Shown here: piece after piece, positions 32,762 through 41,726 of the stretch
How positions within the stretch are numbered: position 1 is the stretch's first letter
Layout of the letters: each line of letters starts with the position of its first letter
Program-made: the position numbers and the translations under genes
Notes under the pieces: model-generated
Database searches by the model: none
What the model was told of the DNA's origin: nothing
Seen by the model: the letters and a program-made list of their open reading frames with translations, nothing else
Origin: Crossiella sp. S99.2
GTDB lineage: Bacteria; Actinomycetota; Actinomycetes; Mycobacteriales; Pseudonocardiaceae
Direction: 5' to 3'
Length of the DNA stretch: 64,000 bases
NCBI RefSeq assembly: GCF_023094165.1
Contig: NZ_JALMDK010000015.1
Location: 62,001 to 126,000 of the forward strand

Positions 32762-33724
32762 ATGAGCCCACTCGCCCGCGTCATGCGGTTGCTGTCGCTG
32801 TTGCAGGCCCGCCGGGAGTGGTCCGGGGCGGAGCTGGCGCAGCGGCTGGCGGTCACCGACCGGACCGTGCGGCGCGATGTGGAGAAGCTGCGCGAACTGG
32901 GCTATCCGGTGCACGCCAGCACCGGCACCGCGGGCGGCTACCGGCTCGTCTCCGGCCGGAACCTGCCGCCGCTGGCCCTGGACGAGGAGGAGGCGGTCGC
33001 GGTGGCCACCGGACTGCTCACCGCCGCGGGCAGCGGGGTCAGCGGGGTGGCCGAGACCGCGGTGCGCGCGCTGGCCAAGCTGTCCCAGATCCTGCCGTCC
33101 CGGCTGCGGCACCGGGTGGCCGCGGTCGCCCAGGCCACCGAGGCGGTGCCCGCGGTCAGCGGCGCGCAGGTCGACCCGGCGGTGCTGGCCGTGCTGGGCG
33201 CGGCGGTGCGGGACGGGGAGCTGCTGACCTTCGGCTACCGGCGGCGGGACGGTTCGGCGGGGGACCGGCGGGCCGAACCGCACCGGCTGGTCACTGCCTA
33301 CCGGCTCTGGTACCTGCTGGCCTACGACCCGGCACGGGCCGGCTGGCGCACCTTCCGGGTGGACCGGATCACCGACCCGCGGCCCACCGGCCGCCGCTTC
33401 GCCCCGCGTGAGCTGCCCGCCGCGGACACCGGCGCCTACCTGGACCGGGTCCTGGCCACCACGCCCTACCGGCACAGCGCGGTGGTCCGGATCGCCGCGG
33501 CACCGCGGGAGGTGCTCGCCTGGGTGTTCCGGCTGCTGCCCGCGCGGGTCACCGAGGTCGAAGGCGGCAGCGAGGTGCTGCTGAGCGCCGATCAGCCGCG
33601 CGAGGTGGCCAGGGATGTGCTCAGCCTGGCCGCGCTGGGGGTCGGGCTGGCGATCGTCGAGGCGGACGAGCTGGTCCGGGCCGAGCTGGGCGCGGCCCGG
33701 GACCGGCTCGGTCAGTGCGGCTAG
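32762..33724 (+). CDS. HTH/WYL-domain transcriptional regulator (YafY-like)
   Basis: 320 aa. The N-terminal winged HTH has EWSGAELAQRLAVTDRTVRRDVEKLRELG in the HTH_11 pattern, followed by GGYRLVSGRNLPPL. The WYL domain spans about residues 150-230: LTFGYRRRDG, RAEPHRLVTAYRLWYLLAYD (the W-Y-L signature) and WRTFRVDRI. A WCX-like C-terminus follows. Divergent from the flavin oxidase, its most probable target. Its stop overlaps the end of the DUF6104-type gene by four bases. Confidence 0.9.
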   Translation: MSPLARVMRLLSLLQARREWSGAELAQRLAVTDRTVRRDVEKLRELGYPVHASTGTAGGYRLVSGRNLPPLALDEEEAVAVATGLLTAAGSGVSGVAETAVRALAKLSQILPSRLRHRVAAVAQATEAVPAVSGAQVDPAVLAVLGAAVRDGELLTFGYRRRDGSAGDRRAEPHRLVTAYRLWYLLAYDPARAGWRTFRVDRITDPRPTGRRFAPRELPAADTGAYLDRVLATTPYRHSAVVRIAAAPREVLAWVFRLLPARVTEVEGGSEVLLSADQPREVARDVLSLAALGVGLAIVEADELVRAELGAARDRLGQCG

Positions 33725-33903
33725 TCGTCCAGGTCGTCGGCGTCGTCACGGGCCAGGAAGGTCGCCAGGCGCTCGATGGTGGTCTCGAAGTCCGGGTTGG
33801 CGTCGACGAAGGCGCGCAGCTTGTCGGCCACCCAGGCCAGGGTGACCTCCTCCTCGCCGCGCCGCTGCTCCAGCTCCTCGATACCGCGGTCGGTGAAGTA
33901 CAC
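33721..33903 (-). CDS. DUF6104-type small protein
   Basis: 60 aa from GTG 33903 (GGAGG six bases upstream). Starts VYFTDRGIEELEQRRGEEEVTLAWVADKL and ends in an acidic run (ARDDADDLDD). I recognise this as the small actinobacterial DUF6104 family, usually found beside kgd, as here. Function unknown. The position beside the TCA-cycle complex hints at a link to it. Separated from kgd by a strong hairpin, so it is likely expressed separately. Confidence 0.75.
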   Translation of the reverse strand: MYFTDRGIEELEQRRGEEEVTLAWVADKLRAFVDANPDFETTIERLATFLARDDADDLDD

Positions 33904-33923
33904 GGATTTCCTCCGGGATAAGG

Positions 33924-33960
33924 CCGAGCCGCCAAGTCCACAGTGGACTTGGCGGCTCGG
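33924..33960. terminator. strong hairpin between kgd and DUF6104-type gene
   Basis: 18-base arms (CCGAGCCGCCAAGTCCAC and its exact complement) with a single central A. It starts 36 bases after the kgd stop. The apex is the 13-bp palindrome GTCCACAGTGGAC seen elsewhere in the window. Confidence 0.85.
33936..33948. repeat. 13-bp palindrome GTCCACAGTGGAC, copy in kgd terminator
   Basis: One of five exact copies (others at 24081-24093, 25035-25047, 51190-51202 and 55575-55587). See findings. Confidence 0.9.
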
Positions 33961-33996
33961 TGTAGACGGTGTCAATCAGAACTCAGACTGTGTCTA

Positions 33997-36900
33997 TCAA
34001 TCGAAAGCCTTGGCGATCAGCGCCGCCTGCTCGACCTCGTGCACCTTGCTGGACCCGGCCGACGGGGCGGCCATCGCGCGCCGCGAGACGCGCTTGAGCC
34101 CGGCCAGCCGCTCCGGCAGCAGTTCCGGCAGGGACAGCCCCAGGAACGGCCAGGCGCCCTGGTTGGCCGGCTCCTCCTGGACCCAGCGGACGTCCTTGGC
34201 GTTGGGGTACTTGTCCAGCACCAGGGCCAGCTTCTTGTGCGGCACCGGGTAGAGCTGCTCGATGCGTACGATCGCCACGTTGTCCGCGCCGCGCTTCTGC
34301 CGCTCGGCGTTGAGTTCGTAGCTGATCTTGCCGCTGCACAGCAGCACCCGGTCGACCTTGTTCGGGTCGGCCACCAGCGGGTCGGCCAGCACCGAGTGGA
34401 ACTTGCTCTCGGTGAAGTCCTCGACCGGGCTGGTCGCGGTCTTGAGCCGCAGCATCGACTTGGGGGTGAACACCACCAGCGGACGGTTGATCCCGTCCAG
34501 GGCGTGCCGGCGCAGCAGGTGGAAGTAGCTGGCCGGGGTGGAGGGCACCGCCACGGTCATCGAGCCCTCGGCGCACAGCTGCAGGAACCGCTCGATCCGG
34601 CCCGAGGTGTGGTCCGGGCCCTGGCCCTCGTGGCCGTGCGGCAGCAGCAGCACGACGTCGGAGCGCTGGCCCCACTTGGCCTCGCCGGAGGAGATGAACT
34701 CGTCGATGATCGGCTGGGCGCCGTTGACGAAGTCACCGAACTGGGCTTCCCAGAGCACCAGCGCGTCCGGGTTGGCCACCGAGTAGCCGTACTCGAAGCC
34801 GAGCGCGGCGAACTCCGACAGCGCCGAGTCGTAGACCAGGAACTTGGCCTGGTCGTCGGACAGGTTCTGCAGCGGGGTGTATTCCTTGCCGGTCTTGCGG
34901 TCGATCAGCACCGAGTGCCGCTGCACGAAGGTGCCGCGGCGGGAGTCCTGACCGGCCAGCCGGACCCGGCGCTGCTCCATCACCAGCGAGCCGAAGGCCA
35001 GCAGCTCGGCGAAGGCCCAGTCGATGCCGCCCTCGCGGGCCATCTTGGCCCGGCGTTCCAGCACCGGCTTGACCCGCGGGTGCGGGCTGAAGCCCTCCGG
35101 CAGGTTGATGTGCGAGTCGGCGATGTGGGTCAGCGTTTCCAGCGAGATCGCGGTCTTGAGCTTGGTCGGGATGACCTGCTCGGCCTCCACCGACGGGCTC
35201 ACCACGGCCGGGTGCTTCTCCAGCTCGCGGACCTCGTTGAAGACGTGCTCCAGCTGGCTGCCGAAGTCCTTCAGCGCGCTCTCGGCCTCCTCGACCGAGA
35301 TGTCGCCCCGGCCGATCAGCGCCTCGGTGTAGGTCTTGCGGACCGAGCGCTTGGTGTCGATCAGGTCGTACATGGCCGGCTGGGTCATCGACGGGTCGTC
35401 GCCCTCGTTGTGACCACGGCGCCGGTAGCAGATCATGTCGATCACGACGTCCTTGCCGAAGGCCCGGCGGTACTCCATCGCCAGCTTCGCCACCCAGACA
35501 CAGGCCTCGGGGTCGTCGCCGTTGACGTGGAAGACCGGCGCCTCGATCATCTTGGCGACGTCGGTGCAGTACTGGCTGGAGCGCGAGTACTCCGGCGCGG
35601 TGGTGAAGCCCACCTGGTTGTTGACCACCACGTGCACGGTGCCGCCGGTGCGGTATCCGCGCAGCAGCGCCAGGTTCAGCGTCTCGGCCACCACACCCTG
35701 ACCGGCGAAGGCCGCGTCGCCGTGCAGCATGACCGGCACCACGGTGAAGCCCTCGGCGCCCTTGTCCAGGATGTCCTGCTTGGCCCGGACGATGCCTTCC
35801 AGCACCGGGTCCACGGCTTCCAGGTGCGAGGGGTTACAGGTCAGCGAGACCTTGACCTCGCCGTCGCCGAACATCCGGAAGTACTTGCCCTCGGCGCCGA
35901 GGTGGTACTTCACGTCGCCGGAGCCGTGTGCCTGGCCCGGGTCCAGGTTGCCCTCGAACTCGCGGAAGATCTGCGAGATCGGCTTGCCCACGATGTTGGC
36001 CAGCACGTTGAGGCGGCCCCGGTGCGGCATGCCGATGACGACCTCGTCCAGGTCGTACTCGGCGGCCTTGTCCAGCACCGCGTCCAGCAGCGGGATGACC
36101 GTCTCGCCGCCTTCGAGGGAGAACCGCTTCTGCCCGACGTACTTGGTCTGCAGGAAGGTCTCGAAGGCCTCGGCCGCGTTGAGCTTGCTCAGGATGTAGA
36201 TCTGCTCGGCCTGGTCCGGCTTGGAGTGCGGGACCTCGATCCGCTCCTGCAGCCACTTGCGCTCGTCCGGGCCGAGGATGTGGGTGTACTCGATGCCCAC
36301 GGTGCGGCAGTAGGAGTTGCGCAGCACGCCGAGGACGTCGCGCAGCTTCATCCGCTCCTGGGCCGCGAAGCCGCCGACGGCGAACTCCCGGTCCAGGTCC
36401 CACAGGGTCAGGCCGTGCGAGAGCACGTCCAGGTCCGGGTGGCGGCGCTGGCGGTAGTTCAGCGGGTCGGTGTCGGCCATCAGGTGGCCGCGGCTGCGGA
36501 AGGCGTCGATCAGCTCCAGCACGCGGGCGGTCTTGTCCACCGCGCCGTCCGGGATGTCAGCCACCCAGCGGATCGGCTCGTACGGGATGCGCAGCGAGGC
36601 GAAGATGCTGTCGTAGAAGCCGTCCTCGCCCAGCAGCAGCTGGTGGATCCGGCGCAGGAACTCGCCGGACTCGGCGCCCTGGATGATCCGGTGGTCGTAG
36701 GTGGACGTCAGCGTGATGATCTTGCTGATGCCCATCTTGATCAGGGCCTTCTCGCTGGCGCCCTGGAACTCGGCCGGGTACTCCATCGCGCCCACGCCGA
36801 TGATCGCGCCCTGACCGGCGGTCAGCCGCGGCACCGAGTGGTTGGTGCCGATGGTGCCGGGGTTGGTCAGCGAGATCGTGGTGCCGGTGAAGTCGTCGTT

Positions 36901-37686
36901 GCCGAGCTTGCCGCCGCGCGCCTTGCGGATCAGGTCCTCATACGCCTGCCAGAACTGCAGGAAGGACATGGACTCGCAGCTCTTGATGGAGGCAACCACC
37001 AGGGTGCGGGCGCCGTCCTTGCCTGGCAGGTCGATGGCCAGGCCGAGGTTGACGTGCTCGGGCGTGCCGATGGTCGGCTTGCCGTCGGTCTCGGCGAAGA
37101 ACCGGTTCATGTTCGGGTAGCTCTCCAGCGCCCGAACGATCGCGTAACCGATGAGGTGGGTGAAGGAGACCTTCCCACCGCGGGTCCGCTTGAGGTGGTT
37201 GTTGATCACGATCCGGTTGTCCGCGAGCAGCTTGGCCGGGACCGAGCGCACCGAGGTGGCGGTCGGCACGGTCAGCGACTGCTCCATGTTCCTGGCGATC
37301 GCCGCGGCGGCGCCACGCAGCGGCTTGCGCTCGCCGGGACCCGCGGGTTGCTTCACCGGGGTCGCGGTCGCGGCGGCCGACGGGGTCGGCTTCGCCTTGG
37401 CCGGGGTGACCGCCCTGGGGGCGGCTGCCGGGGACTGACCGTTGGTGTTGTCAGGCGCCTTCGGGGGGGCTGCCTGGGTTGTTGTCACAGTGCTGGCGGC
37501 GGCCGACTGCGCCGCTGTCACGCCGGTGTCGGCGGACTTCTGCGTCGGCTTGTAGTCGGCGAAGAAGTCGTGCCACGCCGGGTCTACGGAGGTGGGATCA
37601 GCGAGGAAGTTCTCGTACATTTCCTCGACTAGCCACTCATTGGGGCCGAACTGTGACGCAGGGCTGCTGCTGGACACGGCCGACAC
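33997..37686 (-). CDS. kgd: multifunctional 2-oxoglutarate metabolism enzyme (decarboxylase/dehydrogenase E1 fused to succinyltransferase)
   Basis: 1229 aa, matching the 1227 aa KGD of mycobacteria. The N-terminal PNEWLVEEMYENFLADPTSVDPAWHDFF helix is followed by a Pro/Ala-rich linker. An E2-type acyltransferase domain comes next (HLIGYAIVRALESYPNMN and DHRIIQGAESGEFL, with the catalytic His). The thiamine-diphosphate E1 part then runs from about residue 360 to the end (GMPHRGRLNVLANIVGKP, HGDAAFAGQGVV, VVNNQVGFTT, and a C-terminal transketolase-like half). It lacks its own lipoyl domain, as in mycobacteria, and would work with a separate lipoylated E2 and E3. It is expected to be inhibited by a GarA-like FHA protein. 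Starts at GTG 37686. Confidence 0.96.
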   Translation of the reverse strand: MSAVSSSSPASQFGPNEWLVEEMYENFLADPTSVDPAWHDFFADYKPTQKSADTGVTAAQSAAASTVTTTQAAPPKAPDNTNGQSPAAAPRAVTPAKAKPTPSAAATATPVKQPAGPGERKPLRGAAAAIARNMEQSLTVPTATSVRSVPAKLLADNRIVINNHLKRTRGGKVSFTHLIGYAIVRALESYPNMNRFFAETDGKPTIGTPEHVNLGLAIDLPGKDGARTLVVASIKSCESMSFLQFWQAYEDLIRKARGGKLGNDDFTGTTISLTNPGTIGTNHSVPRLTAGQGAIIGVGAMEYPAEFQGASEKALIKMGISKIITLTSTYDHRIIQGAESGEFLRRIHQLLLGEDGFYDSIFASLRIPYEPIRWVADIPDGAVDKTARVLELIDAFRSRGHLMADTDPLNYRQRRHPDLDVLSHGLTLWDLDREFAVGGFAAQERMKLRDVLGVLRNSYCRTVGIEYTHILGPDERKWLQERIEVPHSKPDQAEQIYILSKLNAAEAFETFLQTKYVGQKRFSLEGGETVIPLLDAVLDKAAEYDLDEVVIGMPHRGRLNVLANIVGKPISQIFREFEGNLDPGQAHGSGDVKYHLGAEGKYFRMFGDGEVKVSLTCNPSHLEAVDPVLEGIVRAKQDILDKGAEGFTVVPVMLHGDAAFAGQGVVAETLNLALLRGYRTGGTVHVVVNNQVGFTTAPEYSRSSQYCTDVAKMIEAPVFHVNGDDPEACVWVAKLAMEYRRAFGKDVVIDMICYRRRGHNEGDDPSMTQPAMYDLIDTKRSVRKTYTEALIGRGDISVEEAESALKDFGSQLEHVFNEVRELEKHPAVVSPSVEAEQVIPTKLKTAISLETLTHIADSHINLPEGFSPHPRVKPVLERRAKMAREGGIDWAFAELLAFGSLVMEQRRVRLAGQDSRRGTFVQRHSVLIDRKTGKEYTPLQNLSDDQAKFLVYDSALSEFAALGFEYGYSVANPDALVLWEAQFGDFVNGAQPIIDEFISSGEAKWGQRSDVVLLLPHGHEGQGPDHTSGRIERFLQLCAEGSMTVAVPSTPASYFHLLRRHALDGINRPLVVFTPKSMLRLKTATSPVEDFTESKFHSVLADPLVADPNKVDRVLLCSGKISYELNAERQKRGADNVAIVRIEQLYPVPHKKLALVLDKYPNAKDVRWVQEEPANQGAWPFLGLSLPELLPERLAGLKRVSRRAMAAPSAGSSKVHEVEQAALIAKAFD

Positions 37687-37863
37687 TCGCCTCGATCCAT
37701 CTGCTCGGGGTAAGACACACTCTGTTTCAGGCTAGTCCTACCGCGCGCCGCCGTGGTACAGGGCGGGGGCAGCTCGCGGAGGGCTAGGTCACAGAATCGT
37801 TTACTGGATCGTTTTAGTGTGAAATCGGCACCTCAAGCCCAGCTCAAGCAGGGTCTCCACCCG

Positions 37864-37926
37864 TCGAGTTGGGCCAACTCGCACGCCAACTTGGCCCAAC
37901 TCGGCGTACCGGTTGGGCCAACTCGA
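37864..37926. repeat. triple palindrome repeat, copy 2
   Basis: Three hyphenated palindromes of the GTTGGGCCAAC type (the middle one inverted, GTTGGCCCAA), the same layout as 17197-17258. It lies in the 252-base gap upstream of kgd, 12 bases from the stop of the fused ABC exporter gene. The rest of the gap shows two TCGTTT repeats (37796-37813) and no gene. Confidence 0.85.
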
Positions 37927-37938
37927 CGTTCGGGATTG

Positions 37939-40900
37939 CTAGGCGGCGTCGAGGGTGCCCGCGGTCCAGAGGCGGGCGTAGGCGCCGCCCATCGCGAGCA
38001 GTTGGGTGTGGGTGCCTTCCTCCTCGATCCGGCCGCCGGAGAGGACCACGATGCGGTCCGCGCGGGCCGCGGTGGCCAGCCGGTGGGCGACCACGAAGGT
38101 GGTGCGTTCGCCGCTGAGGCGGTCGCCGGCGTCCAGCACGGCGGCCTCGGTGGCCGGGTCCAGGGCGGCGGTGGCCTCGTCCAGCAGCAGCAGGTCCGGG
38201 TCGACCAGGCGGGCCCTGGCCAGTGCGACCAGCTGGCGCTGACCGGCGGAAAGTCCTTGCCCGCGTTCGCCTACCGGCTGGCGGAACCCGGCGCGCAGGC
38301 CGGCGATCATGGGCAGCGCGCCGACCGAGCGGGCCGCGGCCTCCAGATCAGCCGGGGTGGATTCCGGTCTGCCGTAACCGATGTTGCCGGCCACGTCGCC
38401 GGTGAACAGGTGCGCTTCCTGCGGCACCACGCCCAGCCTGCCGCGGTAACCGGGCAGGTCGTAGGCGCGGATGTCCACCCCGTCCACCAGCACCGCGCCC
38501 TGGGTGGCGTCGTAGAACCGGGCGATCAGCTTGACCAGGGTGGACTTGCCCGCGCCGGTCGCGCCGACCAGCGCGATGGTCTCGCCGGGACGCACGGTCA
38601 GCGAGATATCGCTCAACGCGGGCCGATCCGTGCCCGGATAGGTGAAGCCGACGCCGCGCAGCTCCACCGAGCCACGCAGCCGGGCCGGCACCGCGCGCGG
38701 GTGGCCGGCCGGCGGCACCGAGGTCGGGGTGCGCAGCAGGTCGCCGATCCGGCGCAGGCCGACCTTGGCCTGCTGGTAGCCGTCGAAGACCCCGGACAGC
38801 TGCTGGATCGGGGCGAAGAACAGGCCCAGGTAGAGCAGGAAGGCCAGCAGCACACCGGTGGTCAGCGAGCCGGTGGCCACCCGGTAGGCGCCCACGCCCA
38901 GCACCGCGGCCTGGGCCAGGTCGGAGAGCAGGGTGACGAACGGGAAGTAGGTCGCGATGTAGCGCTGGGCGCGCAGCCGGGACCGCCGGTAGGCGTCGCT
39001 GCGCTCGGCGAAGGCGGCCGCGGAGTGCTCCTCCCTGGTGAAGGCCTGGGAGACGCGCAGTCCGGAGACGTTCTCCTGCAGGTCGGCGTTGACCACCGAA
39101 ACCCGTTCCCGCGCCTCGGCGTAGGCCTGCGAGGAGTACCGCCGGAAGATCACCGTGGCGCCCAGCAGGATGGGCAGCGCGGCCAGCGCGACCAGAGCCA
39201 GGGCCAGGTCGGTGACCAGCAGGGCGACCGCGATGCCGCCCACGGTCAGCACACTGACCACCGCGGTGGCCAGGCCGGTCTGCAGGAACGTGGACAGCGC
39301 GTCCACGTCGGTGGTCATCCTGGTCATGATCCGCCCGGCCATCTCCCGCTCGTAGTAGTCAAGGCCGAGCCGTTGCAGGTGGCTGAAACTGCGCACCCGC
39401 AGCAGGTAGAGCACGCTCTCCCCGGCCCGCGCGGTGACCAGGGTCTGCGCGCTGACCACGGCCCAGCCCACGCCGACCACCAGCACGCCGAGCAGCACCA
39501 GTCCGGCCAGCGCCCAGCCGGAGCGTCCGCCGACCCCGGCGTCCACGCCGTGCCGGAACAGGGTGGGCAGCGCGATCGAGGCGGCCGCGTCCACCGCCAC
39601 GAAGGCCACCGCGAGCAGCAGCAGCGACCGCACCGGGTGCAGCAGCCTGCGTAACCGGAAACCGGGGTCGGGCGCGCGGGCGTCGATGCCCGGCAGCTCC
39701 GGCTCGTCCCGCACCGGCGGCAGTTTGTCCACCTGGGCGAGCAGTTCGGGGGTCGGTTCCAGCGCGCCCAGCGCGGCGCCGCGGCTACCACCTCGGCCGG
39801 ACCGTCCGCCTGCCGCGGCCTGCCGGGCCGAGCTGCTCGGCGCCCAGCTCTCCGCCGGTGGGTCCGGCCACAGCGCGGGCGTGACCCCGTCCGGGCCGGG
39901 CTCCAGCCGTTGCGGCGCTTCGGCCTGGGCCTCCTCGATCACTTCGCCCGGACCGGCCAGCAAGGCCCGGAACAACGCGCAGCGCTCGTTCAGCTCGGCC
40001 CTGGTGCCGACGTCGACCACCTTGCCGCCGTCGAGCACCGCGATCCGGTCGGCCAGCGCCAGGGTGGACCGGCGGTGCGCGATGAGCAGGGTGGTCCGGC
40101 TCGCGGTGACCGCGTGCAGGGTGGCGTGGATGGCGGCCTCGGTGGCCGGGTCCACCGCGGAGGTGGCGTCGTCCAGGATCAGCACCCTGGGGTCGGACAG
40201 CAGCGCGCGGGCCAGCGCGACCCGCTGCCGTTGGCCACCGGAAAGAGTGAGTCCGCGCTCGCCGACCACGGTGTCGTAGCCGTGCGGCAGCGCCTCGATG
40301 AACTCGTGCGCCTCCGCGGCCTTGGCCGCCGCCTCGACCTCGGCGTCGGTGGCCGCCGGCCTGCCGTAGGCGATGTTGGCGCGCACGCTGTCGGAGAACA
40401 GGAACGCCTCCTCGAACACCACCCCGATCGCCCCGCGCAGCGCGGCGATCCGCAGCCCCCTGATGTCCGCCCCGCCCAGCTTCACCGCGCCCTCGTGCAC
40501 GTCGTAGAACCGGGGCAGCAGCAGCGACACGGTGGACTTGCCGGAGCCCGCGGTGCCGACCAGGGCCAGCGTCTCGCCCGGCGCCACCTGCAGGCTCACC
40601 CCGTCCAGCACCGGCTCACCGCGGCTGTAGCCGAACCGGACGTCCTCGAAGGAGACCGCCAGCGGCCCGTCCGGCAAATCGGCCGCGTCCGGGGCGTCGG
40701 TGACCTCGGGCTGGGAGTCGACCAGGTCGTACACCCGCTCCACGCTGGCCCTGGCCAGCTGGCTGGTGATCAGCAGGCTGGACAGCATCCGGGCCGGGCC
40801 GATCAGGTTGGCCACGTAGGTGGCGAAGGCCAGGAAGGTGCCCAGGGTGACCTGCCCGTTGAGCGCGAGCACCCCGCCGAACCCGAGCACGCCGACCTGG

Positions 40901-41688
40901 CCGAGCGCGGGTAACGCGGCCAGTGTCGCGTTCGGCCGGGCGGTCAGCCGGGCCGCGCGCAGCCGTTCGCCGAAGAGCCGGGTGGCCGCCGCTTCCAGCC
41001 TGCCGGTCTCCCTGGCCTCCTGCCCGAAGCCCTTGACCACCCGGACCCCGGTGACCGTCTCCTCCACGTGCTGGGCCACGTCCGCGGCCCGTTGCTGGGC
41101 CGACCAGGTGGCCGGGAACAGCACACCGCGGCTGCGCAGCACGGTCACGAAGACCATCGGCACCACCAGCAGCGCGACCAGGGTGAGCAGCGGGGACAAC
41201 CACAGCATCGCGGCCAGCGCGATCACCGCGAAGACCACCTGCCCGGCGGCCAGCGGCACCATCGACAGCAGCGAGTAGACCAGCTGCAGGTCGGTGATCG
41301 CCCGGGAGACCACCTGCCCGGTGCGCAGCGAGTCCTGGGTGCCGCCGTCCAGCCGCTGCACCGAGGCGAACACCGCGCGCCGCAGGTCGTGCTGCACGTC
41401 CAGGGCCAGCCGCCCGCCCAGGTAGCGGCGTACGAACCCGGCGCCGAAGGACAGCAGCGCCAGTGCGCTCAGGCCGGCCACGATCCAGCCCAGCCAGGCG
41501 GTGCTGCCGGCCACCGCGTCGTCCACCGCCCTGGCCAGCAGCAGCGGGGCCACGGCCTGCAGGCCCACCCCGACCACCGCGGCCAGCATCGCGGCCACCA
41601 CGAGCTTCGGGTGCGCCCAGCAGGCGCGGCTCAGTTTGCGGATCCAGCCGGGGCCTGCGGGTTCTTGCGTGGTGGTCGGTTCGGGCAC
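37939..41688 (-). CDS. fused heterodimeric-type ABC exporter (TMD-NBD-TMD-NBD)
   Basis: 1249 aa, two complete half-transporters in one chain. Each has a six-helix exporter domain followed by an ATPase. NBD1 (about residues 350-580) has Walker A GTAGSGKST, signature LSGGQRQR and Walker B ILDDATSAVD, with Asp in place of the catalytic Glu. NBD2 (about 1010-1240) has GATGAGKST, signature LSAGQRQL and a normal LLDEATAALD. So one composite site is canonical and the other degenerate, as in heterodimeric multidrug exporters such as TM287/288. The layout resembles mycobacterial Rv0194, a multidrug exporter. A Pro/Ser/Gly linker joins the halves. Substrate not predictable. Confidence 0.92.
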   Translation of the reverse strand: MPEPTTTQEPAGPGWIRKLSRACWAHPKLVVAAMLAAVVGVGLQAVAPLLLARAVDDAVAGSTAWLGWIVAGLSALALLSFGAGFVRRYLGGRLALDVQHDLRRAVFASVQRLDGGTQDSLRTGQVVSRAITDLQLVYSLLSMVPLAAGQVVFAVIALAAMLWLSPLLTLVALLVVPMVFVTVLRSRGVLFPATWSAQQRAADVAQHVEETVTGVRVVKGFGQEARETGRLEAAATRLFGERLRAARLTARPNATLAALPALGQVGVLGFGGVLALNGQVTLGTFLAFATYVANLIGPARMLSSLLITSQLARASVERVYDLVDSQPEVTDAPDAADLPDGPLAVSFEDVRFGYSRGEPVLDGVSLQVAPGETLALVGTAGSGKSTVSLLLPRFYDVHEGAVKLGGADIRGLRIAALRGAIGVVFEEAFLFSDSVRANIAYGRPAATDAEVEAAAKAAEAHEFIEALPHGYDTVVGERGLTLSGGQRQRVALARALLSDPRVLILDDATSAVDPATEAAIHATLHAVTASRTTLLIAHRRSTLALADRIAVLDGGKVVDVGTRAELNERCALFRALLAGPGEVIEEAQAEAPQRLEPGPDGVTPALWPDPPAESWAPSSSARQAAAGGRSGRGGSRGAALGALEPTPELLAQVDKLPPVRDEPELPGIDARAPDPGFRLRRLLHPVRSLLLLAVAFVAVDAAASIALPTLFRHGVDAGVGGRSGWALAGLVLLGVLVVGVGWAVVSAQTLVTARAGESVLYLLRVRSFSHLQRLGLDYYEREMAGRIMTRMTTDVDALSTFLQTGLATAVVSVLTVGGIAVALLVTDLALALVALAALPILLGATVIFRRYSSQAYAEARERVSVVNADLQENVSGLRVSQAFTREEHSAAAFAERSDAYRRSRLRAQRYIATYFPFVTLLSDLAQAAVLGVGAYRVATGSLTTGVLLAFLLYLGLFFAPIQQLSGVFDGYQQAKVGLRRIGDLLRTPTSVPPAGHPRAVPARLRGSVELRGVGFTYPGTDRPALSDISLTVRPGETIALVGATGAGKSTLVKLIARFYDATQGAVLVDGVDIRAYDLPGYRGRLGVVPQEAHLFTGDVAGNIGYGRPESTPADLEAAARSVGALPMIAGLRAGFRQPVGERGQGLSAGQRQLVALARARLVDPDLLLLDEATAALDPATEAAVLDAGDRLSGERTTFVVAHRLATAARADRIVVLSGGRIEEEGTHTQLLAMGGAYARLWTAGTLDAA

Positions 41689-41726
41689 CCCTTCACGCTA
41701 ACCCGGGGTGCCGACACATTTTCCGA

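Noticed and set aside
33943..37632. Plus-strand open frame of more than 1200 codons across kgd
   Set aside because: Exact antisense of kgd, whose motifs are unambiguous. No ribosome site or recognisable domain.
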